A DNA stretch of 64,000 bases, taken from contig NZ_CALIST010000033.1 of NCBI RefSeq assembly GCF_938041645.1, forward strand, positions 1 through 64,000. The letters are read 5' to 3'. The DNA is from an uncultured Campylobacter sp. (GTDB lineage Bacteria > Campylobacterota > Campylobacteria > Campylobacterales > Campylobacteraceae). Positions 55,038-63,562 of this stretch are shown here, in pieces. Made by a program: the position numbers and the translations under genes. Every line of letters starts with the position of its first letter. Positions within the stretch are counted from its first letter, which is position 1. Under the pieces are notes generated by a model, which worked only from the letters and a program-made list of their open reading frames with translations, searched no databases and was not told the DNA's origin.

Positions 55038-55661
55038 ATGAGCGATTTGCTAAATTCACAAGGCGCGCAAGAGCAAGATACGCCGTATCCCGATACGAAA
55101 TTCACTAAATTTTTTGGACGACTTTACGCGGCGGTTTTTGCGCTGTTTGCGATCACGGCGCTTAGCATATTCGTGCTACCCGAAAAAATTTTAGACGTAA
55201 GCGCGGCATGCGCGGACTTCGTTGGATTTATGAAGCGGTTTTTTCCAAACATCGCCGCAATCGGCAAAATCAGCCCGCATACGCAGCTTGCGGAATTTTA
55301 CGTCGCGGCATTGTGGGTACCTATTTTAACGGCTTTCGCGTTAAGCTGCGCGTATTGTCCGATCGCCACATTCTTATACAAAAAAGAGCTTCCCGCCGTC
55401 AAGACGCAGCTATTTGTGATATTGCTCGCTATACCTTTTGCTTACTGGGCATTAAACAATTATTTCTACGCCGATTTTGCCATAAACGGCATCCCACACA
55501 GAGTAGGCAGCGGACGGATATTTCCTACTTTTGCGAGCAGAGAGAGCCTATTTGGCTGGATATCATTTTTCACAGCCACCTCGATGTTTATGAGTATGCT
55601 TGTCGTGATTTCGCTTAGCGATATAGTCCACTGGATATATCTATCGAGAAATAAAAGCTAA
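55038..55661 (+). CDS. hypothetical inner-membrane protein
   Basis: The 207-aa protein has four predicted membrane segments (about residues 31-48, 90-108, 122-140, 172-195) with a short soluble N-terminus. No family is recognised. The ATG follows AAAGGAGCG. Repeat-like spacers flank it, and no operon partner is seen. Confidence 0.7.
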   Translation: MSDLLNSQGAQEQDTPYPDTKFTKFFGRLYAAVFALFAITALSIFVLPEKILDVSAACADFVGFMKRFFPNIAAIGKISPHTQLAEFYVAALWVPILTAFALSCAYCPIATFLYKKELPAVKTQLFVILLAIPFAYWALNNYFYADFAINGIPHRVGSGRIFPTFASRESLFGWISFFTATSMFMSMLVVISLSDIVHWIYLSRNKS

Positions 55662-55772
55662 ATTTTATAAAATCGCGGACGAATAACATTCCGCACCCAT
55701 AACTTTTAGGGTCATTTTACGAGCGCAAAGCGAACGACTGATAAAATTCCGCGCTCCGTTTTAGAACAAAAA

Positions 55773-55856
55773 CAAGCGACGATTAAATTTAAATGCTCCG
55801 GCAATTAGACCCTTTTTGCGCGGAATTTAAGCGAGCAAGCGACGATTAAATTTAAA
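55773..55856. repeat. exact 21-bp direct repeat
   Basis: The same 21 bases (starting CAAGCGACGATT, ending AAATTTAAA) occur at 55773-55793 and 55836-55856, 42 bases apart. The second copy continues into an inverted repeat with the end of the gap (AAATTTAAA...TTTAAATTT). It lies between the membrane-protein gene and the end of the sensor kinase gene. Confidence 0.75.
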
Positions 55857-55905
55857 CCGCAGGCGGTCGCTTTTAAATTTTAAAATTTCACTAAATTTTA
55901 AAATT

Positions 55906-57078
55906 TTACTCTCGCCACGTAAGGCGGAAGGTCGTTATCTCGCCCGGCACGCTATCGTAGGAGATAGAAAAGGAGTATTTTTTGCAGACCTCGCTTACGA
56001 TACTAAGCCCGATACCAAAGCCGCCCTCGCTTGAGTTAAAGCGCGCAAAGCGCCTGAAAATTTCGTCGCCCTTTTTCCTGTCGATCCCTTCGCCGCTATT
56101 TGAGATCGCTAGCTCGCCGTGCCTTAGCCGCACATCCACGTAGCCGCCTGCATCGGCGTATTTTACGGCGTTGCTTAGCAGATTGTCGATCAGGCGCGAA
56201 ATTTCATAAACGTTCGCGCTCATGCTCGCATCCGAAAGATCGGTTTTAAGGCTTAGTCTGCGTTTTTGGATAAACGGCGCGAAATATTCGCAGCGCGAAG
56301 CGACGAGGCTTTTTAGATCGATCGAGCTAATCTCGCCCTCCTTATTCATACCGAAGGTTAAAAACACGAGATCCTCGTAGATGCGCGAAAGCGTCTTAGC
56401 GGCAAGATCGATATTGGCGACGCGCTTGGCGTTGTATTCTCCAAGCTCTGCGTGCCGCATTGTCTCGACGCTCATAGAAATAATACTAAGCGGAGTGTTG
56501 ATCTCGTGGGTGCTATCTTTAATGAAGCGATTTAGCGTGTCTATCTTGTCGTAAAGCGGCTTTGTGCCTAGCCGCACCAGATAAAACGCCACGGCTAATA
56601 TCACGCCCAAAAGCGCTATCATCATCGCTGCGGTTTTGATACGAAGCGTTAAAATTTCGCCCTGCACGCTACTTCCAAGCAGAATGATTTTAGCCTTGGA
56701 AAAGGCGTTTCGCTCCTCCATATTTTGCAGATTCTCATAAATTCCTAGCCTACCGCCACTTATAAATTCCGCCTTTAGCTTCGCTTTATCAAGTGCGCCA
56801 AGTTCGCCGTCACAGCCGTAAATTTCATCAGAGTTTGGCTTAAATATACACGCACTCACGCCCTTTTCGCGCTCAAAGTCCGCTAGCGATTCCAGCCCGT
56901 CCATGCTTGCTTTCATATAGATCATCATTTTGATCTCTTTTAGCTCTTTTATCCTGTGCGAAAGTAGCGCGGCTTCGTTCATCCTGTAATTTATCTTGAA
57001 AAAATATCCCAAAAACAACGCACTTGAAATGAGATATAAAGATAGAATTTTAAGCGTTAAAGCAGTCTTTTCAGACAT
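55906..57078 (-). CDS. sensor histidine kinase
   Basis: The 390-aa kinase has two membrane segments (about 10-27 and 148-167) around a periplasmic sensor part with two Cys (CIFKPNSDEIYGC). The phospho-acceptor box is DSTHEINTPLSIIS, followed by the N-box LSNAVKYAD, G1 NSGEGID and G2 GGFGIGLSIV. Its start overlaps the response regulator by 8 bp. The upstream Met-rich protein suggests a signal linked to metal or envelope stress. Confidence 0.92.
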   Translation of the reverse strand: MSEKTALTLKILSLYLISSALFLGYFFKINYRMNEAALLSHRIKELKEIKMMIYMKASMDGLESLADFEREKGVSACIFKPNSDEIYGCDGELGALDKAKLKAEFISGGRLGIYENLQNMEERNAFSKAKIILLGSSVQGEILTLRIKTAAMMIALLGVILAVAFYLVRLGTKPLYDKIDTLNRFIKDSTHEINTPLSIISMSVETMRHAELGEYNAKRVANIDLAAKTLSRIYEDLVFLTFGMNKEGEISSIDLKSLVASRCEYFAPFIQKRRLSLKTDLSDASMSANVYEISRLIDNLLSNAVKYADAGGYVDVRLRHGELAISNSGEGIDRKKGDEIFRRFARFNSSEGGFGIGLSIVSEVCKKYSFSISYDSVPGEITTFRLTWRE

Positions 57079-57733
57079 ACAGATACCCTGCGTTACGGCG
57101 ATTTATGATGTGCTCTTCGCCTAGAACGCGGCGCAAATTTTTGATATAAGTTCGCAGCGCCTCTTCGCTCGGCGTCTCATCGAATGTATAGATCGCGGAG
57201 AAAATTTCATCCTTGCTTAAAAGCCTGTTTTTATTTTGTAAAAAAAGTGCCAGCAGCTCGCGCTCTTTGTTTGAAAGCGCGACGGGCACGCCCGATCTGC
57301 GTAGCTCTTTGCTTGCAAAGTAAAATTTAAACTCGTCGTCAATAGTTACAAAATCATCAAAATTGTGGCTGAAGTTTCGCTTTATGAGAGAATTAACGCG
57401 CAGCAACAGCTCTTTTAGCTCGTATGGTTTTTTGAGATAATCATCGCAGCCGCTTTTAAAACCAACCTCAAGATCATCAAGCGTATTTAGCGACGTGGCG
57501 AATATCGCAGGGGTGCGATCGCCGCTCTTGCGTAGCTCTTTTAAAAGTGAGAATCCGTCGCCTTTGGGGATTTTTACGTCAAAGATAAAAAGATCAAATT
57601 TTTGTTCATAAGCAAGATCCGCGGCGCTTTGAGCGTCGCTGCAAACGCATACGTCAAAGCCCGCGTCTTTTAGATATTCGCCGATGAGATCGCAAAGCGT
57701 CTCATCGTCCTCTACGAGTAAAATTTTACTCAC
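57071..57733 (-). CDS. OmpR-type response regulator
   Basis: The 220-aa regulator has a receiver (acidic pair in VEDDE, phospho-Asp in FIFDVKIPKGDG, Lys in LKKPYELKE) and a winged-helix DNA-binding domain (about 125-220, with DETPSEEALRTYIKNLRRVLG). It is sandwiched by overlaps: one base with the Met-rich gene and 8 bp with the kinase. Confidence 0.94.
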   Translation of the reverse strand: MSKILLVEDDETLCDLIGEYLKDAGFDVCVCSDAQSAADLAYEQKFDLFIFDVKIPKGDGFSLLKELRKSGDRTPAIFATSLNTLDDLEVGFKSGCDDYLKKPYELKELLLRVNSLIKRNFSHNFDDFVTIDDEFKFYFASKELRRSGVPVALSNKERELLALFLQNKNRLLSKDEIFSAIYTFDETPSEEALRTYIKNLRRVLGEEHIINRRNAGYLYV

Positions 57734-57966
57734 TACATCTCTTTTTTCATCTCTTTTTTCATTTCGCCTTTCATCTCATCCTTCATATGTTTACCCTCTT
57801 TCATAGCATCCTTGTGCATATCTTTCATGTCGCCCTTCATCTCTTTCGCACCATTATGCATTGATGTATTGGCGTCCTTCATCTCATCTTTCATGCCCAT
57901 GTCGGCAGCTACGGCAAAAGTGCCAGCAAATAGCGCACTAAGCGCAAACAAAGTAAGTTTTTTCAT
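57733..57966 (-). CDS. small Met/Lys-rich periplasmic protein
   Basis: The 77-aa protein has a signal peptide (1-21, ending AVAA). The mature 56 residues are almost entirely repeats of (K/D/E)M with Lys and Asp/Glu: 13 Met and 3 His, many as MxxxM, and no Cys. Such Met spacing is known from Cu(I)/Ag(I) binding proteins, but no family is recognised. It is the first gene of the unit, followed by the regulator and kinase. Near-identical codon units make copy-number change by slippage possible. Confidence 0.8.
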   Translation of the reverse strand: MKKLTLFALSALFAGTFAVAADMGMKDEMKDANTSMHNGAKEMKGDMKDMHKDAMKEGKHMKDEMKGEMKKEMKKEM

Positions 57967-58410
57967 TACGTACTCCTTAAAAGAAATTAGCGGAATTATA
58001 CTTCCGTAAAAGTGAAGTATGTGTGAAATTCCGAAAAAAATTCAAATTTAAATTTAAACGCCTGTAATTTCAAACGCGGAGCGGCTTAAATGCGCTCGGT
58101 CGGTCGCGATCTCTGAAATTTAAATCGCCTCGCTACGGCTAGTCAAATTCTAAACGCAAATCAAAGCTAGCCAGAGCGCACGCCAACAGCGCATTGCCGA
58201 GCTTATTTTATCGAGGCAAAATAGAAATTTAAACCGCCGGCTAAACTAATTAAATTTGTAATGCCACGACTAATGCCACGACGCGCACATCAAATCAAAA
58301 ACGCCGAGCCAGCCTTTGAGTTCGCGACCTCGCGCGAGCTTTTGAATTCGCCATGCCGCGTAAGCCCTTAAATTTAGTGCGGCGCAAGCGCACAGGGCGC
58401 GAAATCGCAC
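57967..58410. other. 444-bp gap between the Met-rich unit and metN
   Basis: The first 55 bases hold the promoter/operator of the divergent Met-rich operon. The rest (58021-58410) has no recognised gene; AAATTT words and GC-rich linkers alternate. Confidence 0.5.
57998..58020 (-). promoter_or_regulatory. inverted repeat over the -10 box of the Met-rich/two-component operon
   Basis: ATACTTC (57998-58004) and GAAGTAT (58014-58020) are a perfect 7-bp inverted repeat with a 9-bp spacer. On the minus strand the TATAAT -10 (57995-58000) overlaps one arm. Such a dyad on a promoter is a likely binding site, perhaps for the response regulator or another repressor. Confidence 0.6.
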
Positions 58411-59400
58411 CTAGATCGCGGCGCAGCTTTTGATCTCATCCTCGCTTACGATCTCGTAGATCACGCCCGCGTTTTTGATAAACTCCTCCACGCGCGCGAC
58501 GTGTGCGGGCTCTACGTTGATCACGAGGCTTCCGACGACGTTTTTATCGAGGCGCTCGAGCTTGCCCCAGACGATATTAAAATTTATCTCCAAAGCGTGC
58601 GCCATATGCGTGATCACGCTGTCAAACGCGACCGCGGGCGGGAAAAAGAGCCTGATATTTACGCCGCTTGCGGGCAGCACCTCCTCCTCGCCCAAAAACT
58701 CCTTCATATTCTCATCCGGGTGCAAAAACAGCGAGACGATATCGCCCGAGTTGCTCACGCGTCCGCCCTTAAGCAGGATCGCCCGCTGCGCGATGCCCTT
58801 TACGACCTCCATCTCGTGCGTGACGAGCACGATCGTGATGCCTAGCTCGCGATTGATACGGCGCAGAAGCGATAAAATTTGCGCGGTGGTGTTGGGATCA
58901 AGCGCCGAGGTCGCCTCGTCAGAAAGCAAAATTTTAGGGCTTAATGCAAGCGCACGCGCAATCGCCACGCGCTGTTTTTGTCCGCCGCTAAGCTCGCTGG
59001 GATAGGCATTTGCTTTACCCGCAAGCCCCACGAGCTCCAAAAGCTCGGCTACGCGGCGCTTCGTGAGGTCCTTCGAATAGCCCCAAAATGCTAACGGCGT
59101 GGCGACGTTTTGCGCGACGCTGCGGCGGCTCATTAGCGCGAAGTGCTGAAAAATCATACCGATATTTTTGCGCAGCTCGCGAATCTGAGCGGCACTTAGC
59201 TCTCTTACCTCCCTGCCCTCTACCTTAAGGCTTCCTTCTTGATAGTCCTCAAGCCCGTTTATGCAGCGCAGCAGCGTGCTTTTCCCAGCGCCGCTGTGGC
59301 CTACGATGGCGAAAATTTCGCCCTGCTTTACCTCCAGGCTCACATCGTCGATCACGCAGGTTTTGCCGTAAAATTTCTTTAAATTCTCTATCTTTATCAC
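58411..59400 (-). CDS. metN: methionine ABC transporter ATP-binding protein
   Basis: The 329-aa ATPase has Walker A GHSGAGKST (about 34-42), the LSGGQKQRVAIARAL signature, Walker B ILLSDEATSALD and H-loop VLVTHEM. The C-terminal 90 residues form the NIL regulatory domain that binds methionine. It powers import of methionine with MetI and MetQ. Neither permease gene is adjacent; metQ starts about 4 kb away on the other strand. It follows ddh after 45 bp. Confidence 0.93.
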   Translation of the reverse strand: MIKIENLKKFYGKTCVIDDVSLEVKQGEIFAIVGHSGAGKSTLLRCINGLEDYQEGSLKVEGREVRELSAAQIRELRKNIGMIFQHFALMSRRSVAQNVATPLAFWGYSKDLTKRRVAELLELVGLAGKANAYPSELSGGQKQRVAIARALALSPKILLSDEATSALDPNTTAQILSLLRRINRELGITIVLVTHEMEVVKGIAQRAILLKGGRVSNSGDIVSLFLHPDENMKEFLGEEEVLPASGVNIRLFFPPAVAFDSVITHMAHALEINFNIVWGKLERLDKNVVGSLVINVEPAHVARVEEFIKNAGVIYEIVSEDEIKSCAAI

Positions 59401-59445
59401 TCAAATTTCCTCGCTTATAATTCTGCCCCGATGCGCCGTGTAAAT

Positions 59446-60432
59446 TTACAAAATTTCACGCCTTAGCTCATCTGCGCTCTTTGGCGAAAGAAGCGCCGGA
59501 GCGATGTCAAATACGCTAAATGCGCCGCTTTCGCCTCTTTGCGCCAAGCGATACGCCGCGCGGGCGTAGGCTACGAGCACGCTTGCGGTAAATTCGGGAT
59601 TTGAATCAAGCTTTAGCGAAAACTCGATCAGATGTTTATTTTCTCCGCGCTCGCCCGTCGCTCCGCTTCGCAGAACGAAGCCTCCGTGGGGGATGCCGTC
59701 GTGCTCTTTTTTAAGCGTCGCAATATCGATAAAATGCACGCTTGTGTCGTAGTCGGCGAAGTAGTTTGGCATAGTTTTTATCTCGCGCTCGATGCGCGCT
59801 TTATCGGCGCCATCCTCTGCTACGACGTAGCACTCGCGCAGGTGTTTTTCGCGCGTGCCAAGTCTCGGGTTTTCGCCCGCGCGGACTCGCTCCAAGGCGC
59901 TTTCTATCGGCACGGTGTATTGGCGCGCATCCACGACGCCCTCGATCCTGCGGATGGCGTCGGAGTGGCCTTGGCTCACGCCTTTACCCCAAAACGTATA
60001 ACTGCTGCCGTTTTCTAGCACGCTCTCGCCAAATAGTCTGTTTAGCGAAAACAGGCCCGGATCCCAACCCACGGCGATGATGCCTACATTTCCGCCTTTT
60101 TTGGCTGCGGCGTCTACCGCGGCGAAATGCTCCGGGATTTTTGCGTGCGTATCGAAGCTATCGACGACGTTAAAGCTCTGCGCAAACTCGGGCGTCTGCG
60201 TCGGCAGATCCGTCGCGCTACCGCCGCAAAGAACTAAAACGTCAAATTTGCCCTTGTGCGATAAAATTTCGTCCGCGCTAAACACCGGCGCACCGCATGT
60301 TTTTACTTCGCTTGGATTTCTGCGGCTAAAAACCGCCGAAAGCTCTAAATCCTTGCTATTTCGCGCGGCAAGCTCCACGCCGCGACCTAAATTTCCATAT
60401 CCTAAAACCGCTATTTTTATTTTTTCGCTCAT
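59446..60432 (-). CDS. ddh: meso-diaminopimelate D-dehydrogenase
   Basis: The 328-aa NADP enzyme makes meso-DAP directly from tetrahydrodipicolinate. The Rossmann start is IAVLGYGNLGRGVELA, followed by VVDSFDTHAKIPEHF, the key GWDPGLFSLNRLF stretch, and FWGKGVSQGHSDAIRRIEGV. This route is patchily distributed in bacteria and uncommon in epsilonproteobacteria as far as I recall. It is 45 bp upstream of metN and likely cotranscribed. Confidence 0.93.
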   Translation of the reverse strand: MSEKIKIAVLGYGNLGRGVELAARNSKDLELSAVFSRRNPSEVKTCGAPVFSADEILSHKGKFDVLVLCGGSATDLPTQTPEFAQSFNVVDSFDTHAKIPEHFAAVDAAAKKGGNVGIIAVGWDPGLFSLNRLFGESVLENGSSYTFWGKGVSQGHSDAIRRIEGVVDARQYTVPIESALERVRAGENPRLGTREKHLRECYVVAEDGADKARIEREIKTMPNYFADYDTSVHFIDIATLKKEHDGIPHGGFVLRSGATGERGENKHLIEFSLKLDSNPEFTASVLVAYARAAYRLAQRGESGAFSVFDIAPALLSPKSADELRREIL

Positions 60433-60490
60433 TTTTTACCCTTCAAATTTTAAAATTTAGCGCGTAAAACGGCGCGCCACCGATGAAATT

Positions 60491-60637
60491 TTACCTCAGT
60501 AGGAAATAATAAATCACGTATAACCAACTTAAAAATCCGTGGATTATCGCCCACATTATGCTTTTATTGACTCCCCATGATAGTGCGACGGCTATGACCG
60601 TGCCTAAAGTAAATCCACCGATACTACCCTTTGACAT
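60491..60637 (-). CDS. small membrane protein (48 aa)
   Basis: The frame starts at the ATG at 60637 with TAAGGAG eight bases before it. It encodes MSKGSIGGFTLGTVIAVALS followed by WGVNKSIMWAIIHGFLSW and LYVIYYFLLR: two hydrophobic helices joined by a short turn. No family is recognised. It lies between valS and ddh on the same strand; the gene is too short for most ORF calls, but the ribosome site is strong. Confidence 0.75.
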   Translation of the reverse strand: MSKGSIGGFTLGTVIAVALSWGVNKSIMWAIIHGFLSWLYVIYYFLLR

Positions 60638-60677
60638 ATTTTTCTCCTTAATTTAAATTTAGACTCAGACGAGCGGA

Positions 60678-63329
60678 CTACTCGCCAAACGCCTTTAGCT
60701 CGTCGCATACTTTGGCGAATTTCTCCTGCGCGCTTTGCAGCCCTTCGCGGTTGGCTTCAACCACGGCTTGCGGGGCGGAGGCTACGAATTTCTCGTTATT
60801 TAGCATGCCTGAGAGCTTTTCGATCTCTTTTTGCAGCTTGGCTTTTTGCGCGCCGAGGCGTGAAATCACGCCGCTAAGATCGACCCCCTCAAGCGGCACG
60901 AAAGTTTCTAGCCTCTCGCTTACGTCGCGGGCGGAATTTGCGATATTTTGCTGCGTAAATTCCACATCATCTACCTTGGCAAGCGTTTTGATATAGTCCG
61001 CAGCAGCGCTTAGATCGACTGCGGATTTGACGTAAGCTTTTGCTACGCGCGCATTGCCGAGCTCGATCGTCGCCTTTGCGCGGCGAATACTAACGATCGC
61101 TTCAATAACGAGCGAAAATAGCTCCTCGATCCGCTCGTCGCGCTCGCCAGGCTGCGGGTATCGCATCACCATGATGGAGCGCGCGTCTTGCAGCTTCGTG
61201 CCGCTTAGCTCCTGATACAGATACTCGCTTAGAAACGGCATAAACGGGCTTAGCAGCTTCATCGCTTCTTTAAAAATCATCCCTAGCTCGCCGATCGCAG
61301 CCTTGTCCGCCTTGCTAAGCTCGATGCCCCAGTCGCAAAACTCGTCCCAAAAAAACTTATAAAGCTCGGTCGCAGCGTCGTTAAAGCGGTATTCGTCTAA
61401 ATTTTCCCGCACCGCGCTCACGCAGCAGTTAAAGCGCGAAAGCATATATTTGCCGAGGCTCGTTTTGATCTGCGCCGCGTCTAAATCGTCGAATTTAGAA
61501 GCGTTTAAAAGCAAAAATTTGCTCGCGTTATAGAGCTTATTCGTAAAATTTCTATATATCAAAAGCTTATCGTCGCTAAGGCGCAAATCGCGCCCCTGCA
61601 CGCACAAAATCGTAAGCGTAAAGCGCAAAATATCGGCGCTAAATTCATCGATTTTTAGCAGCGGATCGACTACATTTTTGCTCGATTTGCTCATCTTTTT
61701 GCCGTCTTTGTCCTTAACCAGAGCATGAAGGTAGATGTCGCGAAACGGCAGCTCGCCCATAGCGTTTTGGCACTGAAACATCATGCGCGCGACCCAGAAA
61801 AACAAAATGTCAAAGCCGGTAATTAACATAGTATTCGGATAAAATTCGCTCAAATCCTCCTCAAACCACTTCTTGTTTTTCAGCGCCTCGCCGTTGCCCC
61901 AGCCAAGCGTGCTGATCGGCCAAAGACCGCTTGAAAACCACGTATCGAGCACGTCGGGATCTTGAGTAAAATTTTTGCCGCCGCATTTTGGGCAGGCATC
62001 GGGAGCTTCTCGCTCATCCGCCCACTGATGACCGCAGTCGCAGTAAAACACGGGAATTCTATGCCCCCACCACAGCTGGCGGCTGATGCACCAGTCTTTC
62101 AACTCACGCATCCAGGCGTTGAAGCTATTGATCCAGTGCTTCGGGAAAAATTCCGCCTCGCCGGAATTTACCTTAGAGATCGCCTCTTTTGCGATATCTG
62201 CGCGCACGAACCACTGCTGCGAGATGTACGGCTCGACGACGTTTTTGCAGCGGTAGCAGTAGCCGACTTGATTTTCGTAGTCCTCGATTTTTTCGATAAA
62301 GCCCAGCCGCTCAAGCTCCGCTACGATCTGATCGCGCGCGGCAAGTCGCTCTAAGCCTTGAAATTTACCGCACTGCTCGTTTAAAATTCCTTTTTCGTCA
62401 AAAACGGTGATAAAGCCCAGCTCGTGGCGCTTGCCAACCTCGTAGTCGTTGGTATCGTGCGCGGGCGTGACCTTCACGGCGCCCGTTCCGAAGCTCATAT
62501 CGACGTATTCGTCGGCGATGATCTCTATCTCGCGACCGATTAGCGGCAGCACGACTTTTTTGCCGATCAAATTTTTATAGCGTTCGTCCGCGGGATTTAC
62601 CATTACGGCGGTGTCGCCGAAGTAGGTCTCGGGGCGCGTAGTAGCGATAACAATGTAGTTGCGGCTCGTCTCGCTCGAATCTTTGCAAGAATTTGAATTT
62701 TGTTCGTCCGCAAAGTAGTAGCGCAGATGATAAAGTTTGCCTTTGTTTTCCTTGTGCTCGACCTCCACGTCGCTTAGCGCGCCGTCGTGCGTGCACCAGT
62801 TTACCATGTAGTTTCCGCGCACGATGAGCCCCGCGTCGTATAGGCTTACGAATGCTTTGCGAACAGCGTTTTTAAGCCCCTCATCCATAGTAAAGCGCTG
62901 TCTGCTCCACGCAGGCGTGACGCCAAGGCGCTTCATCTGCTTTACGATCTGCCCGCCGCTTTGCTCCTTCCAGTGCCAAACGTGCTTCAAAAACTCTTCG
63001 CGCCCTATCTCTTCTTTTTTGATCCCTTGCGACAAAAGCTCGCGCTCGACGACGTTTTGCGTCGCAATGCCTGCGTGGTCTAACCCCGGCTGCCACAGCG
63101 TTTTGTAACCGTCCATTCGCTTGTATCGCGTCATTATGTCTTGCAACGTATAAGTGAGCGAGTGCCCGATATGAAGCACTCCGGTAACATTCGGCGGCGG
63201 TAGCATAATGCAAAAATTTTTGCCTTTTTGCTGGATATCTTTATTGCCGTCGATCTCGAAGTAACCGCGCTGCTCCCAAATTTTATAAAAGCTCTCCTCT
63301 ACGGCTTTCGCGTCGTAAAAATCTGCCAT
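60678..63329 (-). CDS. valS: valyl-tRNA synthetase
   Basis: The 883-aa class I enzyme charges tRNA-Val and has an editing domain. HIGH is in PPPNVTGVLHIGH (about 45-56), the KMSKS signature in GKKMSKSSKN, the editing region contains TTRPETYFGDTAV, and a C-terminal coiled coil (LGAQKAKLQKEIEKL) contacts tRNA. A short Ser/Asn/Lys-rich insertion of about 17 residues, with GAATTTGAATTTTG DNA, sits before the editing motif (about 62654-62716). Divergent from metQ. Confidence 0.96.
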   Translation of the reverse strand: MADFYDAKAVEESFYKIWEQRGYFEIDGNKDIQQKGKNFCIMLPPPNVTGVLHIGHSLTYTLQDIMTRYKRMDGYKTLWQPGLDHAGIATQNVVERELLSQGIKKEEIGREEFLKHVWHWKEQSGGQIVKQMKRLGVTPAWSRQRFTMDEGLKNAVRKAFVSLYDAGLIVRGNYMVNWCTHDGALSDVEVEHKENKGKLYHLRYYFADEQNSNSCKDSSETSRNYIVIATTRPETYFGDTAVMVNPADERYKNLIGKKVVLPLIGREIEIIADEYVDMSFGTGAVKVTPAHDTNDYEVGKRHELGFITVFDEKGILNEQCGKFQGLERLAARDQIVAELERLGFIEKIEDYENQVGYCYRCKNVVEPYISQQWFVRADIAKEAISKVNSGEAEFFPKHWINSFNAWMRELKDWCISRQLWWGHRIPVFYCDCGHQWADEREAPDACPKCGGKNFTQDPDVLDTWFSSGLWPISTLGWGNGEALKNKKWFEEDLSEFYPNTMLITGFDILFFWVARMMFQCQNAMGELPFRDIYLHALVKDKDGKKMSKSSKNVVDPLLKIDEFSADILRFTLTILCVQGRDLRLSDDKLLIYRNFTNKLYNASKFLLLNASKFDDLDAAQIKTSLGKYMLSRFNCCVSAVRENLDEYRFNDAATELYKFFWDEFCDWGIELSKADKAAIGELGMIFKEAMKLLSPFMPFLSEYLYQELSGTKLQDARSIMVMRYPQPGERDERIEELFSLVIEAIVSIRRAKATIELGNARVAKAYVKSAVDLSAAADYIKTLAKVDDVEFTQQNIANSARDVSERLETFVPLEGVDLSGVISRLGAQKAKLQKEIEKLSGMLNNEKFVASAPQAVVEANREGLQSAQEKFAKVCDELKAFGE

Positions 63330-63487
63330 CTTTAGCCTTTTTTTAAAATTTTAAATTTTGCGATTTTAGCGGAATTTATGTAAAGCGCTCATTAAAGCGT
63401 ACCAATTCTGCATTATACAATAAAATGTAGTATTTAAATATATGTAAAAATATCGAATTTTAGAATATTTTAGATAAAATTTTAAAA

Positions 63488-63508
63488 AATCATATAAAAA
63501 CACTTGAC
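63488..63508 (+). promoter_or_regulatory. putative operator shared with metY
   Basis: These 21 bases match 35871-35891 (minus strand) at 20 positions and overlap the metQ -35 by 5 bases. In both places they end in ACTTGAC. A common regulator of methionine/cysteine genes is likely. Confidence 0.5.
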
Positions 63509-63532
63509 ATTAAAAATTCTACCTGCTATAAT
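63504..63532 (+). promoter_or_regulatory. consensus sigma-70 promoter of metQ
   Basis: Perfect TTGACA (63504-63509) and perfect TATAAT (63527-63532) with 17 bp between them, 30 bases before the metQ ATG. A repressor would be needed to keep such a strong promoter quiet. Confidence 0.85.
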
Positions 63533-63562
63533 ACCGCGAAATTTTAACCAAAAGGATTAAAT

